This document shows, in pieces, positions 1 through 11,609 of a stretch of DNA of 64,000 nucleotides. The translations under genes and the position numbers were made by a program. The DNA comes from Phytoseiulus persimilis (taxonomy: Eukaryota > Arthropoda > Arachnida > Mesostigmata > Phytoseiidae). Location of the stretch: the NCBI GenBank assembly GCA_037576195.1, contig CM075103.1:34370723-34434722 (forward strand), read 5' to 3'. The notes beneath the pieces were generated by a model. That model made no database searches, was not told the origin of the DNA, and saw only the letters and a list, made by a program, of their open reading frames with translations. Each line of letters opens with the position of its first letter. Position 1 is the stretch's first letter.

Positions 1-3000
1 GAATGTGATTGGCATCACTTTCGGAAGCCATTACAGCCCTGTGGCGAGACTCGCAACTATACGGTCAATATTGTCTGTCTCGGCCAAGGAGCAATCATGT
101 CTCACTCAGGCAGATGCTGGCACCGAGCACCTCTCAGTTCCTCTGGATGCGGAGCTCAGCTCGCGCAAACCAGCTGATCTCGTGCACGGAAGCGATCGAG
201 GTCGCGAAGCCGATAGGACAGCAAATGTGACTGTCATCGAGTAATGCACTGCTGAGTTTGAGGCCTGTTAACAGACAGGGAATGTACAGGACCCTTGTCT
301 GTTCTTCTCGAATTCCCCTCAGAGAGTTCCATGTCCACGCATGATCGTTCAATCAACTTCAGCAACGGCAAAGGCTTGAGGACACAGTTTGAAAAAACTC
401 AAGAACTCACCTCGAAGTGGTTCGAGTTCGTCTTAGGATTGAGATTGAAAAATCTCTCCAGACTGAGGGAGGATACGGATCAATCAGACCCAGTTCAAAG
501 CTGAGACTTTCGATTGCTCCCGAATGTCAATCCGAAAAGTGTTTCCGGTTCCTATCGATGTCACGTTCGGGCCGCCATTCGGGGAAGTGTTGATCTCACT
601 TTGAAGTATTGTCAGCGTATTGGAGTCTCTCAAGTTGGCACCGATCGCAGGCAAGAATAAGATCAGTTACGTAGTAGGTTTTCTCCCAAGATGTCCAGAG
701 CAACCTATACGTCATCCGTGGTATACAGTCTTCTCCCGCTACTTCCCGGCTCGATCATCACGGTTTCACTCTATCGCGGTTTTTCCGAGCCGGCCGAAAT
801 AGGTCATTGAAACAGAGAACAGGCTCTTCATCGGACAGAACTCATGAAACCATGTAGATCGTGGAGTAAGCGTACCAGTTCGGGAGGGACTCTACTCGTC
901 AAACCAGACGCGTACTGCAACACAGATTGGGCTGATTGCAAACGAACGAGAAGAGTGTTTGAGTGGCGCGTTTACAACGTTCGGCAGCGTCGCCGCAATT
1001 TGGTCAACGCGGCTCCAGAGTTGCGCAACTCTCAGAAGCATGGAAAGTGCAGTCGTTACCCACAGTGAAACTAGCTGACTAGTCACGCTCACGCTTTGTG
1101 TTGACTATGACGGACACCCTTAGCTGTTCACGAGGATTCAGGTAACAAATTGTAGAGAGCATATTGAGTCCAGGCGATTTCAATCCTACGAAAATATGGA
1201 GGGTAAAGAATTCAACATCGAAGGAGATTCCATTGATAAGAATATTCCGTGGCCAGGAACTCACTACGCTCGCTTACAGAAACTAGCAGGACTTGTGGAT
1301 CATAATACAAGACAGAAACGTAAGCATCCACCTGCTGGCTGCAAGACCAGCCACGCTTTTCCAGTAAGGCTCTGAGTGCTCACCATCTTTCATCAAAAAA
1401 AAAAACTATCGTCAGGATTTCCGAGATAAGTCCGAACTTATTTCCCAGAAAATTGTCCCTCAGTTAGCACCACCTGTACAGAGAGAGCGTCAACAAAGAT
1501 AGCATGCCTGCTGTCGAATGGAACCTGTCTAGGCGAAGATGACAAACGGATCGCATATCAGCTACACTCATAGAATCACCAGCTTATCCATACATGGAAC
1601 AAACTTTCTCCAACTCTGAGCAGAGCTTGTAAGCAACTTGAGTTTGCTCATAGCACTTCTTACTGCAAGAGTTGTTCGCTCCAAAACAGGCGACAGTCAC
1701 GCTACCAGCAGCCCGGCGGAAACCAGCTTTCTGGCTTCCCAGTACTCGCTAGCTCTCCATGGAAAGTCTATAGTAGAGAAAGGTAGATTCTCACCCCTCT
1801 TCCCCATTTCTGATGGACAAGTGGTCTTCAACATTTCATACGAGTGCAACTTCATTCAGTCTTAGGTGATGAAATTATTGAAGTCGTGCCCTGATTCTAT
1901 GGTCAATTTGTTCTTTTCTGTTCATTGGGGAATCTCACGACTCTGTGCCCATGTGTTGCTGAATGGAAGTACAAAAGTAATTGTAATTGTTCCTCAGACG
2001 CTTGTCTCAAATAGATTGGGTGGACTCATGGATGGAGCAGTGGTGAGCGGAGCAGTGATAGGATTTTCGATGCTGGTTACTACGGTTGGACTATGAGTGC
2101 TCGAAGCACCAGTATGTACTTGATTCACCGATAGTAGTTTCGGAAGCTGTTTTGTCAACAGAGGACTTGGTAGTCAACAATAACGCCATGCCTCATCAAG
2201 GAGCTCTGTAGAGAAAGGAGACTGAGTGTTTAAGCTCGAACTGGAGTGGGTAACTAACGACCCTGACTCCAAAGCATCCGGGTCAAACTTTGATACATTC
2301 TGAAGTGCTTGTCCAGCAGTCCCACCGCTGATATTCTTCAGCGTTGATAGAACCCTGGAACTCATGATTCCAAACAACCCAGTGAACTCAGTATCAAATG
2401 AGGCCGTGAACTCAGACGAAATGCTCGTCAGAGTGGATTCGATTCGAAGAAGAATCAGTACTCATGCCTACAGGAATGGTTGACGATGGCGCCAGAGTCG
2501 CGCGCTCTAAAATTTCTCTCTTGGTAACAACGATGACAGGTGTGAGCACTTCCAATCCAGTAAAGTACATGGAAGATGAGTTGTGATTTCGTGGAGAGAC
2601 TCGCTCGCAAGGAGTTCGAGTCACCACTGACCACGACACGCTGTCAGATCTCTTTGGTTCTGAACTGACAGTGACGGCTTTGTTCAAATTAGCAAAAGCA
2701 AGCCTGTAGAAATGGTCTTGGGAAAGAAACCAGGTGGCAGAAGATGAGCTTGACTTCTAATGTTGCCGAGAAGCTGTTATGGATTTTCTGTTGCATTATT
2801 ATGTTTTGCACGTGCTTGGAACCGAAGTCAATGATACCCTGCTCTCCTGCTGCTGCAACTTACGGTTCATGTTGGTGGACTCTGACCAAGGTTGACTCGG
2901 AGGGAGGACAATCCTTCGAGGTCCCTGTCAGAGCAATGCATGCCCTAGTGGATGAAGGAACAGGTCACTGTACGAAGGCTATGCGTATAAGCCAATGGCT

Positions 3001-6000
3001 CTGTCAACACTGGGTATTGACTCAAAAGAAAATCACGCTCGACGAAAAGCGCGAGAGAAGCCGTGATTGACACGTCATCATGTGAAGTATGAAATCCATG
3101 ATAGACATTGCATGGTGCGGTCAACAAATGGTCCTATACTTTGTGAAACAGGAGAGTGGGCTCCTGGAGCAGGGATAACTCACTCCAGTCAAGGAAGGGT
3201 TTTGAAGTTTCCCTCGGGATAGATGACTCTTGATCATCATAAAATGGTGTATCAATTGAGTAACTCACAAGCTGTGAGAGTTGACTTAGCAGGAACGCAT
3301 TCAGTCCGGAGAAATCATTGAGGACATGAACAAGGTAATGAGCCTTCCTGAGCACCTCACCATTTAGGGATTCAAGTTGACGGTCTGATCAGCTGTTCTT
3401 TCATTGACTCTACTTGGTGCATGTACTGATGGTAAACACTGACCCCGCAGAAAATCGTGAGAGGGTCACATTCAGGTCTTCCAGTAACAGAGAACTGGTA
3501 AAGACGCAAGATACGAGAACAAAGATGAAGTCAAGTGCACAATGACATGAGACAAAGAGGATTGTCTGAACATGCCGGCATGATTGAAACAGCATGCCCA
3601 ATGAATCTTTGCTTCGAGTATCGAAAAGGAAATCGTTAAACCTCTGAAGAAAGAGAGGATGGTTTCTGAACTCTCTCGGTGCTACTATAGCATTCTGGTC
3701 AAGGATCCAATGGCGATTGTAATGGAATTATCAATCTCGGATTCCTTGCTTCCTCGACCCTGCTTATGAATATGGCGGGTTAAATCCAACCGGAAGTTGA
3801 GATGGAGGGAGGAGAGTTCTCTGGTCGAAAGTTCGCGTGGAAGCGATTATGCTAGTGATTCTCGATTCAACTGAGAACACATCCACCGAGACAAAGCGAA
3901 TGCTTTAGAGAATGCTTCGCACACACCTCACTGATAGGCGAACTGACTAACGTAGATCTTAGTGAAGCATGGGAGGATGAATTGATCCTAGGATTCAAAA
4001 GGATATTCCTCAGATAAGTGCCTGCAGAAGATCAGGGGTCTTTTATGACACCCAATCAGTTTTGATCTCGGTGAAATCTGTTCAATGGAGCAGACAAGAG
4101 CACCAGACCCCCGAGAAGGTCAGAGGTTGGAAGTATGAATCGTGTTGGATTCATCCCAATGAGAGAAACGACCTGGAACAATCTCACTAGAAGGTAATCT
4201 CGAAAGTCTCACGTGAGAAGCTCATCTGAATACCTCAGTGATTGGAAAGTTCCGAAAGCAGCAAAACTGAAAACAAGGCAGAGCATTTCGATGGAAATGT
4301 GGTTCCATATTTGACATTCTCGCAGAGAGCAAATACAGAGCTGTCTCTCGAGAACCTCGAATGCTCATGTCCTTGATCCTGACTTGAACAACCGAGACCC
4401 GAAACGTGGTATCCATGTGAGAACCAGCTCCAGCTTATCGAGACTGTGATTTGAGGGGTGATCTTGGTCTGGAACTCATCAAACATCGTTGACAGCCCCA
4501 AAGATATCGGAGATGTTCAAGTGCAGAGGACGGATGTGCTAAAACGGTTACAATATGAGCACCAGACTCATTTTCAGGATGACCGTAAGCCCAAATGGTT
4601 GAGCTAACGTATCAGTTTGGACTATCGTCTCGGTACAGGTCTATTCAAGACTGTGTTAGACTGTACTGATTTGATCCCTGATATTGTCGCCGATGTTACC
4701 GGTGAAAGCTCCCACGATAAAAGATGAACCAAGCATCTTTGCTGATCAGAGTGTTCTGCAACGAACGCTTCAAGGGTGATTCATAGCGAACCCAGCTGTC
4801 CAGATGAGATGGACGCAAAGAATGAAGTTCATTTAAAAGCTACGAACTCTCGTTGCCTCTTGGTTTGCTATCTAAACAAGCGATCGAACTTGGCAGAATT
4901 CTATCGAACAAAATCAATGCGTAAACATCAATCCTGAACTAACGTTTCTGAAGTTTCACGGTTTCACGCCTGAAGTGGCTGATCGTGACAAAGCATTGTA
5001 ATGGAATCCAGTGGCAATACAAAGTGTATGCCTGGAGTAGAGAAACCAACGTTTCGGTTGTCACCTTACGATCGAACCCTCACTCAGTCGATTCCAGACA
5101 GGATAGAAGCCAGTATTTAAGATCAGTAGGAGCTCACTAAAACATGTGACTCGATGATCTCCCAGTTATGTGAAGCAACCTAACTCCACGTGTCACGGAA
5201 GTGGAGAATCCCCAGAAATCACAATTCGATGATTCGCCGCGGTGGATACCAGAGGAGCAAAGATGAACTTCCCAAGCTGAGGTTGGACAGTTTTGTGAAC
5301 GACGACGCGATTGATCCCCGCTTACCATGATGGTGCAACAGGCACAGTTTCGGGAGGAAGAGGATTGATCCAAAAGAGACAATCTCCTCTGCGCCATGGT
5401 AAATTACAACGTTTCGAAGTCTTCCTTTCTATCGGATGCGATGAGGTTACCCGGAAACAAAAGACCTCATTCTTGGCGTTTGTGGAAGACTAGTCGAAGA
5501 TCCAAGTTACGCGCCCAAAGGGGAATGTGTAAGGTTCGCTTGCAAGCACATCATCGCATCAGAGACGGAAATGGAACACGACGAATTCGTTCGAGAGGAC
5601 ATTTCTGTCCTAAGTCAGAACAACTCTTCATCGATGATGAAGAAAGACCTAACATACATTGCCAGAGGGAACATCCTGGTCCGTCACCGAGTAGAATCAA
5701 TCGAGATCCTCGGAAAGGATCATGAGGATCCACCTTGAGAACTTCATGATGTCAGAAAGCTCCCAGGATGACCACTCCGAACGTTGTTCCGGAATCATAC
5801 GGCAATGAGTGATCTAATATGACTAACTATTAGATACAATATCTCACGCGGAAGCCGCGTTGGAGATAAAATGAGAACCAGATAGAAATGAATGAGCAAA
5901 AATTAATTTTCGTGGACTGCATGCCAGTAAAGTCTGGATAGGAAAAGGGGAAACTAAGTGTTCATCAGTGAAAGGTAAGAGCTCATTCAGACTTCTTCCA

Positions 6001-6120
6001 TCTAAGGGAGGATGTTGAAATACAGCCATATTTCTGGGTAGCTGTGATTAGTCTGAACACTGATGGGTCCAGAAGACGAGGACATTCTGACCGGAACCCT
6101 TTTCTGTGAGATACTAACGA
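1..6120. other. Gene-poor stretch, no recognised feature
   Basis: I see no conserved protein, transposon end, tandem array or RNA gene in this 6-kb stretch. The longest open frames are about 108-109 codons (2744-3070 and 5396-5725, both plus strand). Neither shows a recognisable domain, a compositional signal or a neighbour that would support coding. It may be unique intergenic DNA or very old repeat sequence. Confidence 0.5.
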
Positions 6121-6126
6121 TGCCAT

Positions 6127-6195
6127 CCATGAAGGACCTTCCGGCCTTCATGGACTGGCTCTTCTTTCCACACAGATATATAAACCCTGAATAAA
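6127..6195 (+). promoter_or_regulatory. Hairpin followed by TATA-like and polyA-like motifs
   Basis: A 9-bp stem (6127-6135 with 6145-6153) closes a 9-nt loop. It is followed by TATATAAA at 6177-6184 and AATAAA at 6190-6195. A close TATA plus AATAAA pair is typical of short LTRs, but I found no second copy and no TG/CA ends. This is therefore only a weak candidate for a solo-LTR core or a promoter. Confidence 0.2.
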
Positions 6196-6323
6196 GAACT
6201 GCTCGGGGAGCTACATGATTCTAACACCGAATCTCTGTCTCATTATTCCGTGCCGTGATCTTCCAGACTCACAGAGTACTTCCAGATCGTGTCCACCGAC
6301 TGACCCCAGTGGGTTATTTCCAA

Positions 6324-6458
6324 CAATTCGAATCATCCTGATTCGAATCAAAATGATTCGAATCACGTGATTCGATAGCTTCTGATTCGAATCATTTCTG
6401 GTTCGAATCACGTGACTCGAATCATTTTCTGATTCGAATCATTTTCTGATTCGAATCC
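6324..6458. repeat. Palindromic GATTCGAATC array, left block
   Basis: Many imperfect copies of the self-complementary word TGATTCGAATCA, separated by 0-10 bases, fill this block. A matching block lies at 6718-6833 on the other side of the fold-back element. Each word can pair with itself or with any other copy, so the region could form cruciforms. Confidence 0.85.
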
Positions 6459-6719
6459 CTACTGTATATGATCGGCTTAGTTTGTCCGCACATTACTTTC
6501 CAACTCTGGAGGGGTGATTCCGAGACCAATCTGAGCATTACTTTCCAACTCTGGAGGGGTGATTCCGAGACCAATCTGAGCATTACTTTCCAACTCTGAA
6601 GGATCACCCCCTCCAGAGTATGGAAGTAATGCTCAGATTGGTCTCGGAATCACCCCTCCAGCTTTTGAAAAGTATGGTCAGGTTGGTCCCGGACTAAGCC
6701 GATTATATGTAGTAAGGAT
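6454..6719. mobile_element. Fold-back MITE made of 45-bp units
   Basis: Inverted ends AATCC(C/T)TACT...ATCGGCTTAG lie at 6454-6480 and, reverse-complemented, at 6694-6719. Between them are direct copies of a 45-bp unit (core CCAACTCTGGAGGGGTGATT) running forward to about 6600, then inverted copies to about 6655. The same unit forms the 17-copy array at 57.9-58.7 kb, and the same end sequence occurs at 57838-57862. I infer a non-autonomous inverted-repeat element carrying a minisatellite. No target duplication could be defined because both flanks are themselves repetitive. Confidence 0.6.
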
Positions 6720-6833
6720 TCGAATCAGAGTGATTCGAATCACTTTTGATTCGAATCAGCCTGATTCGACGGTTTTTGATTCGAATCACTTTTGATTCGA
6801 TGTTTCTTGATTCGAATCAAAGTGATTCGAATC
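6718..6833. repeat. Palindromic GATTCGAATC array, right block
   Basis: Second block of self-complementary TGATTCGAATCA words, mirroring 6324-6458. The two blocks sit symmetrically around the fold-back element. They may be outer parts of the same element, or an older array that it entered. Confidence 0.85.
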
Positions 6834-6839
6834 TGCTCA

Positions 6840-8914
6840 ACTGTGGTGGAGACTATGTCTCAAAGAAAGCCGAGAACGGTACTGAGCATTCAAGATAAAT
6901 TGTCCATTATCCAATCCCTGAAGGAGGCACAGGGGTTGGAGTCCTAGCAGCGAGGTACAATGTCTCCGTTTCTGCCATTTCGTGAATGAAGAAGGATGCG
7001 CGAAGCCTGAAGAATTACGCGGAAGCAGTAAACGAACATCGTGGACGCGCTAATGCTAAGGCTATGAAGAAACCTAAGAGTGAAGTTCTGGATGCGGCCT
7101 TGATTATGTGGTTCGAACAGAAACGGACGCTTGGATTCCCTGTGTCGGGCTATGTTATCTGTGAGAAAGCATTGAGCCTGAATCAACGACTCGGAGGAGA
7201 CCCTAATTTCAAGGCGAGCCAGGGTTGGTTGGAAAAGTTCAAGCAACGACATGGGATACGCCAACGGGGACTCGAAGGTGGAAGAATTTCTGCGGACGCA
7301 GAAGCAGCCGAGTCTTTCGAAAACGACTTCAGAGCGTTCGTAGCATCTGAGGGTTATGATCCTGATTTTGTCTTCAACGCAGATGAAACTGGACTGTTCT
7401 ACAAAGCGTTGCCAAGCAAATCCCTGGCATCTCGTCGAGAACAATCTGTTCCAGGGCACGAAAGTAGCAAGGAGCGGATCACTGCCATGGTGTGCGCTAA
7501 CATGACTGGGAACCATGAAGTTCCGATGTTCGTTATTGGGAAACCCCAGAATCCGAGATGCTTCCGGGGAACGAGTGTTCCAGTGGTTTACAAGGGCCAG
7601 AAGAAGGCTTGGATGACGAGTGACATCTTCAGGGAATGGTATGATCACACTTTCCTTCCCGACGTGAGAGCGTTCCAGGAAATTCTGGGTCAAGATGGAA
7701 AAGTACTTCTGCTTTTAGACAATGCACCGTCACATCCCCAGAAAGAGTCTCTCGAAAGGGAAAACGAAAAGTTCACCGTTATCTTTCTGCCTCCGAACGT
7801 AACAGCTGTTTTGCAGCCCATGGACCAAGGGGTTAATGCGTCACTGAAACGGTTGTACCGGAAGCAGTTATTACTCAAATTACTCTTGTCAGATGATCGT
7901 GATGACATCGACGCAATGCGGAATTTCATGAAGAGCATCAACATCAGAGATGCCTGTTTCATGTTGGCACAAGCTCGGGATTCCGTGAAGCCCACTACCC
8001 TGTGTAACGCTTGGAATACGCTCACGGGCACTCAGTCAGCTTGCGCCGCAGAACCAGCTTCCCTCGAGTTCGGAGCTTTCGGGGAACGACTCCCCGACAT
8101 CCGAGGCTTCGAAGACTGCGACAGTGCCAATCTTTCAGAATGGTTGGATTGCGATTTTGAAATAGAAAGTTCGCACTACCTCACCGATGAGGAAATTATT
8201 GCTACGGTCACGGAACAAGAAGAGCCTCACGGTTCGGGAGAATCAGGAGATGAAGAAGAAGCATCACCTCCTTTTTCTTCGGTTACCTCTCGACCGACAG
8301 CCGCGGAAGCGGTCATGGCATTCGACGTTGCCCTGCAATGGTTGGAGAACACCACTGAGTGCGAGCCTTTGGATTTGTCCCGATTGGCGCGTCTCCGCGC
8401 TGCAGCGTTGGCAATGGACGAGTCAGCCCCAAGCAACGTTGCCGAGTGAATATCGGGAAAGTTCGGTCGAGAAATCAGAAGCATCGTGGATACGGTGGAA
8501 GCAAGAGCGAACGCTGCGGTGGAATCTCACTCACAGTCTGAGCTGTCGAATTGTTGTGGGCATATCTGAGCGCGAAAATTGGATCCCGTCTCATCGAAAT
8601 TGAAATCCTTGTATGATCATCAGTCTGAATCTTATTTTCAGCAGTCTCTGTTCGATTCTGAACTTTTCGAAATTCTTCTGAGCAGAGAATAAATATACGT
8701 TCGTTCCATCTGTTAGCCTCATCGAAGTTGACTTTTTCCAGGAAGCTGACTTTCAGCGAGCTGGATTTGATAGAGATTGAGCTTTTCAAATAATTGGGGT
8801 TTTTACCGTCTTGAATTGATCTGATCGCGGGTTGATTTAATGGAGGTTGATATAATTGAGGTTGATTTAATGGAGGTTGATAAAGTCGAGGTTGATATAA
8901 TCGAGGTTTTACTG
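6840..8914 (+). mobile_element. Tigger/pogo DNA transposon, left end missing
   Basis: The right end is clear. The sequence up to 8914 ends in TCGAGGTTTTACTG followed by TA at 8915-8916; reversed, this gives the CAGTAAAACCTCGA start that marks Tigger ends. Subterminal direct repeats of GAGGTTGATTTAAT type fill 8830-8905. No matching left end is visible upstream of the transposase, where the GATTCGAATC array begins, so the 5' end was lost or replaced. The left boundary given here is approximate. The element joins a hAT remnant on its right. Confidence 0.85.
6855..8449 (+). pseudogene. Tigger-family transposase (DDE_1), N-terminus broken
   Basis: Transposase that cuts and pastes Tigger/pogo elements at TA sites. 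From 6986 to 8449 there are 487 open codons. They contain a CENP-B-type HTH region (about residues 34-95), then the three catalytic aspartates in NADETG (D133), LLLLDNAPSH (D245) and LQPMDQG (D280), and an acidic tail, as in Tigger/jerky-like proteins. The first helix-turn-helix lies upstream, starting at ATG 6855. It is cut off by a one-base frameshift near 6931-6938 and by an in-frame TGA at 6983-6985 where the family has a basic codon. The catalytic part is open, but the first DNA-binding helix cannot be made in one frame. I therefore call it a pseudogene; re-use of the remaining frame cannot be excluded. Confidence 0.85.
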
Positions 8915-8967
8915 TATTCCTCAAATCAGCCTCGCGAGTTACTCTTCTCCGTGAGGTTGTCCCTTGC

Positions 8968-9537
8968 ACGCCATTGCCACCTCAACCTGTGCTAACCCGG
9001 TGGGGAACTTGGATCAACGCCGCTCTTTACTATGCGAAGCACCACAATGAATTTCCGAGAGCTGTAAAAACTCTAGATCCCAGCGACGCCGCGATCGTGC
9101 AACAGTTGCTGCAGGATGACTCCATAATTGCGGATCTGACTTTCATAAATGCTCACTTCGAATGCCTTCCGCGAGCCATCGAATCCCTCGAGAGAGCTGA
9201 TGCTCCGCTCACTGAAGCTGTTCATGCTTTCGAAAATGCTCTCCGAGATATCGCGACGACTCCGGGCGGACCGGGAGAGAAACTCAGAAGTGTTCATCGA
9301 TTCTTTCCCGAAATCCTGACTATGGCACCGTGAAGATTATCGCGGACGTCCTTCGTTCTGGACTTTTTTCTGGGACTGTCGCTGGACTGTCACCTTTCCG
9401 CTTTCAAGTTCGCGCCGATCACCTCTGTAGACGTGGAAAGAACGTTTTCTATGTTGAAGCACACGCTGGAAGACCGCCGACAAAGCTTCACTTTCGAGAA
9501 TCTAAGGATGATTCTCGTCATTTACTGCAACAAATGA
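8968..9537 (+). pseudogene. hAT transposase C-terminal remnant
   Basis: One plus-strand frame carries the hAT signature PVLTRWGTW near 8985 and ends with the dimerisation motif SVDVERTFSMLKHTLEDRR near 9430-9490. A TGA at 9331-9333 interrupts it; the frame resumes unchanged and closes at 9535-9537. Only the C-terminal part of a hAT transposase is present. The N-terminal BED zinc finger and first catalytic residues are missing at the junction with the Tigger right end. It differs from the intact hAT at 47.9-49.3 kb, so it is a separate family. Confidence 0.85.
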
Positions 9538-9633
9538 TACCTTCGATACCTCAGATAACGTGGGGAGCTTTCCGCAAACATTCTCCGTCGATACACAATA
9601 TTTGGAAACGGTTTCGCGGGTAGAGACGATGAA

Positions 9634-9696
9634 TGCATATTTCCCTCATTCCGCTGCATATTTCCCGCGTTTTTACTGCATATTCGCATGCATATT
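9634..9696 (+). repeat. Four TGCATATT subterminal-type repeats
   Basis: TGCATATT occurs at 9634, 9655, 9677 and 9689, just downstream of the hAT remnant. hAT elements commonly carry clustered short motifs near their ends as transposase-binding sites. TAGAGACG at 9621-9628 and CGCTCTA ending at 9731 resemble hAT tips, but no 8-bp target duplication was found. The true right end of the remnant is unresolved. Confidence 0.5.
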
Positions 9697-9798
9697 TTGG
9701 CTTTTTTAAGCGCATGAACATTCGCGCTCTACCCATAACCTACACCAAGTTACGGGGTAAACGGCCAATAGGTCGCAAACAATGTAGCAGAACGTCTA

Positions 9799-10729
9799 CC
9801 AGGTGTATACCTATGAAACCGGACGATTTTTTCAAAAACGGAAAATTCTCATGTAACAAGACAAAATATTTTATTTCATTCGAAGTATGCTCCTTCATTA
9901 GCCACACAACTGGTCCATCTTTCGGGAAGTTTTCGGATTCCTTTGCGAAAGAAGTCTTCTCCCTTGGAGGCGAACCATGAATCGAGCCATTTTCCAATTT
10001 CTTCAAATTTAGCGAAGTGCTGGTTGGAAAGTGCGTGCCCGAGGGATGCGAACAAGTGATAGTCCGACGGGGCAAGGTCGGGGGAGTATGGCGGGTGGGG
10101 TAGGACCTCCCACTTCAGAGCACCAAGCGTCTCGCGAGTCAGCTCCGCAGTGTGGGCCGGTGCAATGTCATGGAGCGAAATGACACTCTCGTGTCTCGTC
10201 GATGTTTGTCGAACTTCTGAATCTTCCCAAGAGCATGTAGGCGCTTCGAAATCGTCTTCTGAGTCACGCCGAGCTTCACTGCGAGTTCCGACTGGCTTTG
10301 GGACTTGTCTTCTGCCAGCAGTTGCTCCAGAGCGTCATCATCGAACTTTTTTTCGGGTCTTCCACGAGGATCGTTGACAATGTTGAAGTCTCCGGTTCTG
10401 AACTTCTGATACCACTCATAACACTGTGTCCGGCTCAGGGCATGGTCGCCGAATGCTTCTTTGAGCATTGAATGAGCTTCTGGAGCAGTTTTGCCAAGAT
10501 GAAAGCAGGTCACCAGGGTTCCCCGCAAAACGGCGTTTTCGGGCACATAGTCACTCATGATCGATAAATCGCCAAATTTTTCCTGGCACGAAGTTCCGCG
10601 CTCTATCAAGTGCCTCAAGTAGCAGACTGTTATAGGTAAACGACAGAGAAAAATTGGCGCGAAATTAAAAACCACAGCCGATGGCAGCGCCCCCGGACGA
10701 ATCGTCCGGTTTCATAGGTATACACCTGG
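9799..10729 (-). mobile_element. Mariner element, internally deleted, both ends present
   Basis: Inverted repeats of about 29 bp start CCAGGTGTATACCTATGAAA at 9799 and return as the reverse complement ending at 10729. TA dinucleotides at 9797-9798 and 10730-10731 give the expected target duplication. The 931-bp length is below the usual 1.25-1.3 kb for mariner because of an internal deletion in the transposase. The copy cannot move by itself but keeps ends that a related transposase could use. Confidence 0.9.
9876..10558 (-). pseudogene. Mariner transposase, middle deleted
   Basis: The minus-strand start ATG lies at 10558 (MSDYVPENAVLRG). The N-terminal HTH region follows, including LSRTQCYEWYQKFRTGDF and GRPEKKFDDD, both typical of mariner. 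After about 115 residues the frame jumps to the C-terminal part, which contains the second and third catalytic aspartates (SLHDIAPAHTA, with the usual HDN changed to HDI, and APSDYHLF). The segment with the first aspartate (TGDEKW region) is gone and the frame is shifted. The frame ends at TGA 9876-9878. It is not functional. Confidence 0.9.
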
Positions 10730-10731
10730 TA

Positions 10732-11342
10732 TATTTTCGAGGGAGAGGAGGAGCCGACACCCACGGCAAGCGGAGAGGGATCGCGCCCGATTCAAATAAC
10801 CGAGGGCTCGTTGAGGATATCGGCCGGTCCAAGAAGACCACTGGAGTAGGATCATCGCATACGTTATATTCTAGGTGCTGGTTTCATATGCCCGATTTCA
10901 GCCCGAATCAGAGTCTCTTTTCTGAGACCGATCGCTGAATGTACAACCGAGAATTTGGTGCTCGGTCATTGAACGGATGAACCATGTCGGTTTTGTTTCC
11001 CAAAGGTGAGAGGTCTTCGATTGGAATATCTACGCGCATGCCCCATCTCCCAGCTTATTAGCGATAGCATCGACTTAGAAAATCCACGAGGATGAGAATG
11101 TGATGATTTTCGGCTCATCCATGCCCATTCCTTCGAGCATTGCCTCCAGCAGCATAGTCTGAAGTCCTCGCATTCCGCAATGAATCGCGGTTTCCGGAGC
11201 CTGTCAAATCCCCAACGCCCTCAAAGAACCCCCTTGATTTGAATAGTGCGCGACTCCTCCACCAGTGCATCGGATGTCGTCTTACCCTTTCCCTCGAATC
11301 CGTCTGCTACACTAAAGACTGTTTGCTACACTTTGGCCTACA
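10732..11342. other. No recognised feature
   Basis: No protein similarity, tandem repeat or inverted ends could be recognised between the mariner element and the inverted repeat that starts at 11343. Confidence 0.4.
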
Positions 11343-11606
11343 GCCGCGCAGAGCTCCTCAAGGGTTCAAGCCGTCGGCTCCCTCCTGCTGATACGGCGGC
11401 CTTCCAGAACCTACGGGATTCCGCTTGGTCCTTCAACCGCCCGCGCTCAGAGAGCGGATCAGAATGCATCCATCCCTATGAGCAAACGGGCCAAAAGACG
11501 TACACCCGTAACCCGGACGGGTGACCCGTGACTGGCCGGTTCTGGAAGGCCGCCGTATCAGCGGGAGGAAGCCGTTGGCTTGAGCCCTTGAGCAGCTCTG
11601 CGCGGC
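11343..11606. repeat. 69-bp inverted repeat
   Basis: The arm 11343-11411 (starting GCCGCGCAGAGCTCC) returns inverted at 11538-11606 with only about six mismatches over 69 bases. The 126-bp spacer contains further small palindromes (around 11500-11530). It resembles the ends of a small fold-back MITE, but no target duplication was defined. Confidence 0.75.
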
Positions 11607-11609
11607 AGC

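Noticed and set aside
6422..6607. Minus-strand frame repeating SPLQSWKVMLRLVSE
   Set aside because: It is the translation of the 45-bp satellite unit; the same happens at 57.9-58.7 kb. Open because the unit is a multiple of three, not because it codes.
6250..6850. CRISPR-like array
   Set aside because: The repeats are palindromic and irregularly spaced with no unique spacers of constant length, in clearly eukaryotic DNA.
6944..7693. 249-codon minus-strand frame
   Set aside because: It lies opposite the Tigger transposase and has no domain. It is a shadow of the coding strand.
8475..8969. 164-codon minus-strand frame with YQPPLNQP repeats
   Set aside because: It is the translation of the GAGGTTGATTTAAT subterminal repeats of the Tigger right end.
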